64,000 bases of DNA from Rhizobium chutanense (GTDB lineage: Bacteria > Pseudomonadota > Alphaproteobacteria > Rhizobiales > Rhizobiaceae): NCBI RefSeq assembly GCF_002531935.1, contig NZ_NWSV01000020.1, forward strand, positions 51,046-115,045, in the 5' to 3' direction. The notes under the pieces were generated by a model, which ran no database searches, was not told the origin of the DNA, and saw only the letters and a list, made by a program, of their open reading frames with translations. Both the position numbers and the translations under genes were made by a program. The first letter of the stretch is position 1. Every line of letters starts with the position of its first letter. Below are positions 57,952 to 64,000 of the stretch, one piece after another.

Positions 57952-59901
57952 TCAGAAACCGGCCCGGCGCAGAGCCTCGCGATACTGTTCCTTCTGCCAT
58001 TGCTCCTTGAACGGAACGACGGACAGCCATTTGTCGACATCGAAATCCGGATAGATCTCGCGGACCTTGCGCATATAGATGCGCGCGTTTTTCATATCGC
58101 CGAGCATGGCCCAGCAAGCAGCCGAAAGGCGGTCGGCCGGCGTCCGGTCGTCCATCAGGGCGATCTGCTCGAGCGCCTCGGCATAATGGCCGAGGGCGAA
58201 ATTCGCGCCGGCTGCCGTCCATAGATAGTCGGTCGGGCTCAGCGGGTTGAGCGAGATGGCCCGCTCGATCTTGGCCAATGCGTCGGCAGGGCGCGACGCA
58301 TGAACGAGCGTATCGGCATAACTCGCAATGCCATCGGCATAATGCGGGCTCAGTTCCTCCGCGATCTTCAACGCCAGGACGCTTTCATCAAGGTCGCCGA
58401 GATAAAGTTTGGCAACGCCGAGCTCACGAAAGCCGGCGGCAAACGAAGGATCGGCGACGATCGCCCGGTTGGCATAATCCTCCGCAAGTCCGAGCAGCTC
58501 GCTGTCGCCGCGTGCCGTCAGCAGCCACTCGACGAGGAACGTCCGCGACAATCCGCTGAGCGCCGGGGCAAAATCTGCGCTGTGTTGAAGCGCCTCGCGG
58601 AAAGCCTTTCGGGAGCGACGCACGTCGGGAAGGGCGAGCCGCTTCACATCCCGCAGGCCGAGAAGGTAGCTGTGATAAGCGGCCGAATTACCCTCGAAGG
58701 AATCGCGCATGGTTTCATGCCGGCGGACCTGCCCGGCGAGCTCTCTGGCGATCTGCCGGGCAATGTCGCGCCGGTGGCTTATCAATTCGTATTTCGCGAG
58801 GCTGAAACGCTCGGCCCAGATGACCTCATCGCTGCCGGCGTGAATCAGCTGGACAAACAGCGCGCGCACGCCCGCATGATCGGTCAGCCGCGTGTCGAGA
58901 ACATAAGAAATCGAATGACGCAAGATCAGCTCAGCCTTGTCGGCATTGCGTGCGATCCGATCGGCCGTATGAGGCGCCACCACCGAAACCGTATTCAGCG
59001 CGCAAAGGCCGATGGTCACGTCCTCGATCAGTGCCGCAGAGAGCATCGGCGGGGCACCGGCCGCTTCCGTACCTCCCGGCGGCAGCAGCACCAGACGGGG
59101 CAGGGGACCGGCAACGCGAACGCCGCCGTCGTTCAGCGGCACCGCAGGGCTTTGCGGTGGTTGGCCGCCGGCAAAGATTTTGCGAATCTCTCCCAAAGCC
59201 TGGACGTCGAGGCCGATATCGAATGCGCTTTCCAGCCCGTGCTTGTTCGTCTCGAAAAGCCGACGCGCTTTCTCCAGCTGTCCTTCGGATTCGTAGGCTC
59301 CGAGAAGGATACGACGAATGTTCTCGTCATCCGGTGCCTCGCGGAAAATCCTGAGCGCCGCCTCCTTGATCAGGCTGACATCTTCCCGCGACCTGGCCAT
59401 CGGCAGCGCCGTCTTCAGCGCATCCACCAGAACTGCCATGTGCCTGTCACGCTGACCGGCGATCCATTGCCGCGTGCTGACGCTTTGGTCGGCGAGCCCG
59501 GCCAGGAAATCCTGGCGAAGGATCGCAACTAGCCGCCGCAGCTTGCCAACTGCGCCTTCGCCGCCGGGGTTGGCGAGTTCGGAGAGATCGTCGACCAATG
59601 CATCCGGCTTGACCCGAACACCGGTCGCCGTGAAGACCAGAAGTTCGGTGCCGAGCTCGGCCTGACGCGCCTGGATGCGCGATATGGTTTTGCGCAGATT
59701 GGCCATGATGTCGGAATTGTCATGGCTGTCCCACAAGAACCGCGCCAGCGCCGAGCGCGGATATTCGCTTCCCGCCCCATCTCGCAAATCACGGTCCAGC
59801 AAATAACAAATCGACAGCAGGCCCTTTTCCGGGAACGCCGCCGGCCGCCCGGCCGGGTCGATCAACCGCAACTCACCAAATGACTCGAGCCTGAGCTTCA
59901 T
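57952..59901 (-). CDS. BTAD/SARP-like regulator with TPR repeats
   Basis: A 649-residue protein. The N-terminus (LRLESFGELRLIDPAGRPAA, then EKGLLSICYLLDRDL) has the form of the winged-helix domain of SARP/CadC-like regulators. A bacterial transcriptional activator (BTAD) helical domain follows to about residue 245. A central region (SAALIEDVTIGLCALNTVSV, SYVLDTRLTDHAGVRALFVQ) resembles the TolB-N/adenylate-cyclase-associated domain, then TPR repeats run to the end. No membrane segment is seen. Probable signal-integrating transcription factor; target unknown. It follows the XRE gene by 26 bp. Confidence 0.78.
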   Translation of the reverse strand: MKLRLESFGELRLIDPAGRPAAFPEKGLLSICYLLDRDLRDGAGSEYPRSALARFLWDSHDNSDIMANLRKTISRIQARQAELGTELLVFTATGVRVKPDALVDDLSELANPGGEGAVGKLRRLVAILRQDFLAGLADQSVSTRQWIAGQRDRHMAVLVDALKTALPMARSREDVSLIKEAALRIFREAPDDENIRRILLGAYESEGQLEKARRLFETNKHGLESAFDIGLDVQALGEIRKIFAGGQPPQSPAVPLNDGGVRVAGPLPRLVLLPPGGTEAAGAPPMLSAALIEDVTIGLCALNTVSVVAPHTADRIARNADKAELILRHSISYVLDTRLTDHAGVRALFVQLIHAGSDEVIWAERFSLAKYELISHRRDIARQIARELAGQVRRHETMRDSFEGNSAAYHSYLLGLRDVKRLALPDVRRSRKAFREALQHSADFAPALSGLSRTFLVEWLLTARGDSELLGLAEDYANRAIVADPSFAAGFRELGVAKLYLGDLDESVLALKIAEELSPHYADGIASYADTLVHASRPADALAKIERAISLNPLSPTDYLWTAAGANFALGHYAEALEQIALMDDRTPADRLSAACWAMLGDMKNARIYMRKVREIYPDFDVDKWLSVVPFKEQWQKEQYREALRRAGF

Positions 59902-59927
59902 GCGGATATTGCCTGCCGACTGCCTGA

Positions 59928-60386
59928 CTATTCTCCGAGCGGAAGGGTGATATCCGCAACCGAGGCACCCAATATTACACCGCGGCTTTCCGCCTGCGCC
60001 ATCGCATTCACCAGTGCGATGATCGTTTCACGGACATTCCGGTCGGCGATCTTCAGAAAGGCGCGATTGAGCACCAATCCCTCTTTCGTACGCAGGAATT
60101 CGGCGACCGGATCGGTATTTGCGGGCAGATCCAGCCCTTGCAACGTCAGCGGCTCGGAATTTTCCTGCTCGAAGAAGAAGCTCGGCGACGTGTGAAGCAC
60201 CTCGGCGATTCGCTGCAGACGGCTTGCGCCGATGCGGTTGATGCCCTTTTCGTATTTCTGAACCTGCTGAAAGGTGACGCCGATTTGTTCGGCAAGCCGT
60301 TCCTGGCTCATTCCGAGCAACTGCCGGCGCATTCTTATGCGCGCTCCGACATAGCCGTCTATTGCATTCGGTGTCTTGACATTCAT
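59928..60386 (-). CDS. XRE-family regulator
   Basis: A 152-residue protein with an N-terminal Cro/C1-type helix-turn-helix (RIRMRRQLLGMSQERLAEQI and VTFQQVQKYEKGINRIGASR, about 16-60). A C-terminal helical region follows, as in the common rhizobial XRE proteins of this length. Directly upstream of the BTAD/TPR gene on the same strand, so the two may be one regulatory unit. Confidence 0.88.
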   Translation of the reverse strand: MNVKTPNAIDGYVGARIRMRRQLLGMSQERLAEQIGVTFQQVQKYEKGINRIGASRLQRIAEVLHTSPSFFFEQENSEPLTLQGLDLPANTDPVAEFLRTKEGLVLNRAFLKIADRNVRETIIALVNAMAQAESRGVILGASVADITLPLGE

Positions 60387-60740
60387 CGCGTGTTTTCAGC
60401 CTCGATCGCATTTCATTCAGCGCAGCTGTAGTATCCCCCGCCCCGGTTTTCCATGGTTGTTTTCAGATGTCATACTCTATGGGTAACGATCGCGGCTGAC
60501 TGTGGTATGAAAGCCCGCGTTCGCGAAGCCGTCAAGCCAGGCAGGAATCGGCGGAAAAAGAGCAAATCGAACAAAAGCCGTACCGATCCGGATGAAACTG
60601 GGCTGTGATCGCCCTCCGGCTTAGGCTAAATGCATCTCAGCGACCGTCGCTATCATCTTCCCCAGCCCCGATCGCCCGAAATCCATCGAACAAAAGCGAT
60701 GCGGCACGGCAACCAACCGGGCCGTCCAGGAGGAATGTCC
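60387..60740. other. Intergenic region, no supported gene
   Basis: A 354-bp gap between the divergent XRE and MFS genes. It must hold their promoters. I see no recognisable motif, hairpin or convincing ORF. Confidence 0.5.
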
Positions 60741-61943
60741 ATGGCAACCGTTGCCGAGCGCGCGCCCCGTTTCGAAAAAACAACGATGTCTATCCTGGTG
60801 GCGGTCAGCTTCTGCCACATGCTGAACGACATCATGCAGTCGCTGCTCGCCTCGCTCTATCCGCTGTTCAAGGCCAATTACGATCTTACTTTCGTGCAGA
60901 TCGGCCTTCTCACCATGACGTTCCAGGTCACCGCCTCGCTGCTGCAGCCGCTGGTCGGCATTGTCACCGACCGCTGGCCGATGCCCTATTCACTGCCGGT
61001 CGGCATGGCGAGCACCTTCTGCGGCCTGATCCTGCTCGGCAATGCCGGCAGCTTCGAACTGCTGCTCTTTGCCGCCAGCCTGATCGGCTTCGGTTCGGCC
61101 GTCTTCCATCCGGAGTCCTCGCGCGTCGCCCGCCTTGCCTCCGGCGGCCGCCACGGGTTCGCCCAGTCGTTCTTCCAGGTGGGCGGCAATGCCGGCCAGG
61201 CGATCGGTCCGTTGCTCGCCGCCTTCATCGTGCTGCCGCTCGGCCAGCACAGCGTCTCCTGGTTCGCCGCCATCGCCATGGTCGGCATGGTCGTGCTGAG
61301 CTGGGTGGGCAACTGGTACATGAGCCACAGGCGGGAGAATGCCAGCAAGCCGGCAGTGAGCCGGGCTCTGCCGCTGCCACAGAACAGGGTCGTCTGGGCG
61401 CTCGCCATCCTCGTGCTGCTGACAGCGACGAAGAACGTCTACATGGCGAGCGTATCGAGCTACTTCACCTTCTATGTCATCGACAAGTTCGCGCTCGGCG
61501 TGCAGCAGGCGCAGCTGATGCTCTTCCTCTTTCTCGGTTCGGTCGCCGTCGGCACTTTCCTCGGCGGACCGATCGGCGATCGCTTCGGCGCCCGTTTCGT
61601 CATCTGGTTCTCGATCCTCGGCGTCATTCCTTTCGCGCTGCTGCTGCCCTATGCCAATCTTTTCTGGACGGGCGTGCTCAGCGTCGTCATCGGCCTGATC
61701 TTCGCTTCAGCCTTCTCGGCGATCGTCGTCTTCGCACAGGAACTGGTGCCCGGGCGCGTCGGGCTGATTGCCGGCGTCTTTTTCGGCTTTGCGTTCGGGG
61801 CAGGGGGGCTGGGTGCCGCGCTGCTCGGTGATTTCGCCGATACCCACGGCATCGATTTCGTCTATCGCATCTGCTCCTACCTGCCGCTGCTCGGCCTGCT
61901 GACGATCTTCCTGCCGCGTATCCCCAAGCCGAAATCGATCTAA
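60741..61943 (+). CDS. MFS exporter, fosmidomycin-resistance (Fsr) type
   Basis: A 400-residue exporter with 12 predicted helices. The opening FCHMLNDIMQSLLASLYPLF is the Fsr-family hallmark, followed by VGIVTDRWPMPYSLPVGMAS, GSAVFHPESSRVARLASGGR and GGPIGDRFGARFVIWFSILG. GGAGG is seven bases before the ATG at 60741; an ATG two codons earlier is too close to it. Fsr proteins confer fosmidomycin resistance when overexpressed; the natural substrate is unknown. Confidence 0.9.
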   Translation: MATVAERAPRFEKTTMSILVAVSFCHMLNDIMQSLLASLYPLFKANYDLTFVQIGLLTMTFQVTASLLQPLVGIVTDRWPMPYSLPVGMASTFCGLILLGNAGSFELLLFAASLIGFGSAVFHPESSRVARLASGGRHGFAQSFFQVGGNAGQAIGPLLAAFIVLPLGQHSVSWFAAIAMVGMVVLSWVGNWYMSHRRENASKPAVSRALPLPQNRVVWALAILVLLTATKNVYMASVSSYFTFYVIDKFALGVQQAQLMLFLFLGSVAVGTFLGGPIGDRFGARFVIWFSILGVIPFALLLPYANLFWTGVLSVVIGLIFASAFSAIVVFAQELVPGRVGLIAGVFFGFAFGAGGLGAALLGDFADTHGIDFVYRICSYLPLLGLLTIFLPRIPKPKSI

Positions 61944-61958
61944 ATCGGTTGCCTGCAG

Positions 61959-62009
61959 ATGATGCGTCGAGCCCGGAATATCCCTCGATAGTCCGGCGCG
62001 ACGCATCAT
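61959..62009. terminator. Inverted repeat after MFS gene
   Basis: Perfect 11-bp arms ATGATGCGTCG/CGACGCATCAT (61959-61969/61999-62009) with an inner CCGGA/TCCGG pairing in the loop. It lies 15 bp after the MFS stop. No T tract directly follows. Probable transcript end or palindromic repeat. Confidence 0.5.
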
Positions 62010-62161
62010 GCGGTTTCTCACGTCGCTATCGCGACAGGCCCGAACGTATTTTTCTCCCCATATGCGGAAGAGGGATCCCCATTCCTTTAATCCACTATTT
62101 TTATAGATAATATTCATTGGAGAATGGCATCGGTTTCGGCACGATTTTGGAAGGAAATGGC

Positions 62162-62722
62162 ATGTCTGCTCAAAAACTGGTCGGCCTTGCGGGTAGCTTC
62201 AACCGCCCCTCGAAGACCTTCGCGCTCGTCGAAAACGTCGCCGGTCTCGCCGGCGAGAGATACGGCTTCGACAACACCATCTACGACCTGACCGATGTCG
62301 GCCCCTCGCTCGGCCAGGCGCTGCGCCGTGACGACCTCGACAGCCGCGCCAAGGCAGTCATCGACGACATCGTCAATGCCGATCTACTGGTCATCGGCGC
62401 GCCGACCTACAAGGGCAGCTATCCCGGCCTCTTCAAGCATCTGATCGACCTGATCGACCCGCATGAGCTGCGCGCCAAGCCGATCATCATCACCGCAACC
62501 GGCGGCGGTGATCGGCACGCGCTGATGGTCGAGCATCAGCTGCGTCCGCTCTTCGGCTTCTTCATGTCTCACACGCTGCCGACGGCCGTTTATGCTTCCG
62601 ACCGCGACTTCACCGATTACCGCGTCTCGTCCGAACCGCTTTCGAAGCGGATCGGCGAGGTTATCGGTGAACTCTCAGCCTTCTTTCCTATCCGCCACCA
62701 AGTGCTTGTCGCTGCCGAATGA
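62162..62722 (+). CDS. msuE: NAD(P)H-dependent FMN reductase (SsuE/MsuE type)
   Basis: A 186-residue flavodoxin-fold reductase. KLVGLAGSFNRPSKTFALVE is the FMN phosphate-binding N-terminus; LLVIGAPTYKGSYPGLFKHL carries the conserved GAPTYKGSYPG of SsuE/MsuE, and the later ITATGGGDRHALMVEHQLRP is also family-typical. Such enzymes supply reduced FMN to monooxygenases that desulfonate organosulfur compounds. GGAAGGAAATGGC precedes the ATG at 62162. The downstream MetQ-like gene fits a sulfur-scavenging theme. Confidence 0.85.
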   Translation: MSAQKLVGLAGSFNRPSKTFALVENVAGLAGERYGFDNTIYDLTDVGPSLGQALRRDDLDSRAKAVIDDIVNADLLVIGAPTYKGSYPGLFKHLIDLIDPHELRAKPIIITATGGGDRHALMVEHQLRPLFGFFMSHTLPTAVYASDRDFTDYRVSSEPLSKRIGEVIGELSAFFPIRHQVLVAAE

Positions 62723-62745
62723 AGAGTGTCCAAGCGGCTTGGAAC

Positions 62746-62768
62746 CGGCGCCCCAGAGGCGCCGTTTT
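62746..62768 (+). terminator. Intrinsic terminator after FMN reductase gene
   Basis: CGGCGCC/GGCGCCG (62746-62752/62758-62764) with loop CCAGA, followed by TTTTCGCTTTTT. It lies 24 bp after the stop. Confidence 0.8.
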
Positions 62769-62968
62769 CGCTTTTTAGAACATCCTCACGAGCCGTCATT
62801 AATCCATAAATTTGATGGAAATTTATCCTGCCGATATCAATGGCAGAGCAAGAGTTTTTCCGCCCCCTCCCGTACATCGGACGTTCGTACTTCGCTCCCG
62901 ATACCGACGTTTGCCATGATCAGCCTGCTCGGGGCGCTTGGCCTCACTCAGTCAGACGGGATAACAAA

Positions 62969-63808
62969 ATGACCAAGAACAGAAATCTTCACGGCTTCCA
63001 CCTTTCGCGCCGCGCCGCTCTTGCCGCGGTCGCCGTTTCCGCTGCGACACTCTTTGCCTTCGCAGCACCTGCTCCTTCTTTTGCCGAGGACAAGTCGATC
63101 AAGGTCGGCATCATGGCCGGCGAGGAAGAGGACATCTGGCGCGTGGTCGCCAGCGAGGCGGCCAAAAAGGGTCTGAAGATCGAGACCGTTATTTTCAACG
63201 ATTATACGCAGCCGAATGAAGCGTTGGAGCGCGGCGAGGTTGACGCCAATGCCTTCCAGCATCAGCCCTATCTCGACAATCAGATCAAGCAGCACGGCTA
63301 CCATATCACCCGCGTCGGCTATACCGGCGTCTGGCCGATCGGCCTCTATACCAAGAAGTACAAGTCGGTCGCCGAGATACCGGACGGCGCTGTCATCGGC
63401 GTGCCCAACGATCCCTCGAATGAAGGGCGGGCGCTGCGTGTTCTGCAGAACGAAGGCTTGATCAAACTGAAGGACGGCACCGGCATTCTCGCAACCGTCG
63501 CCGACGTTACCGACAATCCGAAGAAGATCGAAATCAAGGAGCTCGATGCCGGCATCGTCGGCCGGTCGATCGACGATCTGGATGCCGGCGTCGTCAATAC
63601 CGACTGGGCGCTGAAGAGCGGTCTTTCGCCGGCCGAGCGCATTGCGCAGGAGCCGATCGCCGACAATCCGTACCGCAACTTCATCGCCGTAAAGGACGAC
63701 AACAAGGACGCCGACTGGGTCAAGACGCTGGTGTCTTCCTATCAGAACGACATCGTCAAGGCCGAGTTCGACAAGGTCTACAAGGGCACCGGTCTCAGCG
63801 CCTATTGA
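62969..63808 (+). CDS. MetQ/NlpA-family substrate-binding protein
   Basis: A 279-residue periplasmic protein of the NlpA (methionine-binding) family. The leader (LSRRAALAAVAVSAATLFAF, cut after SFA) contains twin Arg and lacks a lipobox cysteine, so it is soluble rather than a lipoprotein. ERGEVDANAFQHQPYLDNQI and AVIGVPNDPSNEGRALRVLQ are the family motifs. No ATPase or permease follows within the window, so its partners lie beyond the edge. Methionine or another sulfur compound is likely. Confidence 0.9.
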   Translation: MTKNRNLHGFHLSRRAALAAVAVSAATLFAFAAPAPSFAEDKSIKVGIMAGEEEDIWRVVASEAAKKGLKIETVIFNDYTQPNEALERGEVDANAFQHQPYLDNQIKQHGYHITRVGYTGVWPIGLYTKKYKSVAEIPDGAVIGVPNDPSNEGRALRVLQNEGLIKLKDGTGILATVADVTDNPKKIEIKELDAGIVGRSIDDLDAGVVNTDWALKSGLSPAERIAQEPIADNPYRNFIAVKDDNKDADWVKTLVSSYQNDIVKAEFDKVYKGTGLSAY

Positions 63809-63880
63809 TCCGAACAGGCTGGGGTTAGAGCCTCTCCGGGTTAGATTGCAGCATTCTGCCGGAGCAGGTTTTCGTCAGGG

Positions 63881-63935
63881 CAAAGGCGATTGGCGAAGGG
63901 CATACCCCAAGGTACGTCCGAGACGATCGCCTTTG
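63881..63935. repeat. Palindromic intergenic repeat
   Basis: CAAAGGCGAT (63881-63890) pairs with ATCGCCTTTG (63926-63935), and weaker pairing continues outwards (CGTCAGG against CCTGGCG). It lies downstream of the MetQ-like gene and may act as a terminator or interspersed element. Confidence 0.45.
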
Positions 63936-64000
63936 ATCCTGGCGGAAAGATGCCCGGCCCTTCGGGTTGGCTGAAACGGGCCGGCTGATCGACCGGCCGG

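Overview
This window is high-GC alphaproteobacterial DNA, almost certainly from a Rhizobium of the leguminosarum/etli complex. It lies on a secondary replicon (plasmid or chromid), because a complete repABC replication/partition cassette sits at 53.5-57.3 kb. The cassette has two identical parS-like palindromes and an antisense-RNA gene between repB and repC. The gene order of the glycerol cluster, a biuret hydrolase with the catalytic residue numbering I recall for the R. leguminosarum enzyme, and typical rhizobial palindromic intergenic repeats agree with this.

Layout. 1-1.7 kb: the end of a CUT2 sugar ABC transporter (two permeases, the first cut by the window edge). 1.7-12.7 kb: a glycerol catabolism locus on the minus strand, glpD-glpS-glpT-glpP-glpQ-glpU-glpV-glpK with its DeoR-type regulator glpR. 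A parDE-type toxin-antitoxin pair lies between glpR and glpD on the other strand. 12.7-24.6 kb: mixed accessory genes: a DUF4242 protein, a 1175-residue SAM/adenylate-cyclase/ATPase/TPR protein, an EamA exporter with divergent LysR regulator, small envelope proteins, an ABC-F ATPase and an aldose-1-epimerase-like protein. 24.7-30.3 kb: an EmrAB-type efflux pair with divergent TetR regulator, then uxuA with a GntR regulator.

30.4-48.1 kb is the most interesting part: a nitrogen-scavenging island of two adjacent operons. Operon 1 starts with a sigma-54-type promoter and a guanidine-I (ykkC) riboswitch with a terminator hairpin. It encodes an ABC importer, two DUF1989 proteins (carboxyguanidine deiminase subunits), a biotin-dependent urea/guanidine carboxylase and allophanate hydrolase. 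Operon 2, behind a divergent GntR regulator and a second sigma-54-type promoter, encodes a BMP-type ABC importer, biuret hydrolase, a second cysteine hydrolase (candidate triuret hydrolase) and a cupin. By inference both operons feed allophanate to the single allophanate hydrolase: guanidine via carboxyguanidine, and triuret via biuret.

48.3-53.3 kb: surface-polysaccharide genes (Wzy/ligase-like membrane protein, FlaA1/CapD-type dehydratase, initiating sugar transferase) and a shikimate kinase paralogue. 53.5-57.3 kb: repCBA. 57.5-60.4 kb: a small helical protein, a BTAD/TPR regulator and an XRE regulator. 60.7-63.8 kb: an Fsr-like MFS exporter, an NAD(P)H-dependent FMN reductase and a MetQ/NlpA-like binding protein. 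No tRNA, rRNA, CRISPR array or insertion sequence was seen. All assignments are by reading the sequence and from family knowledge; no database search was run.
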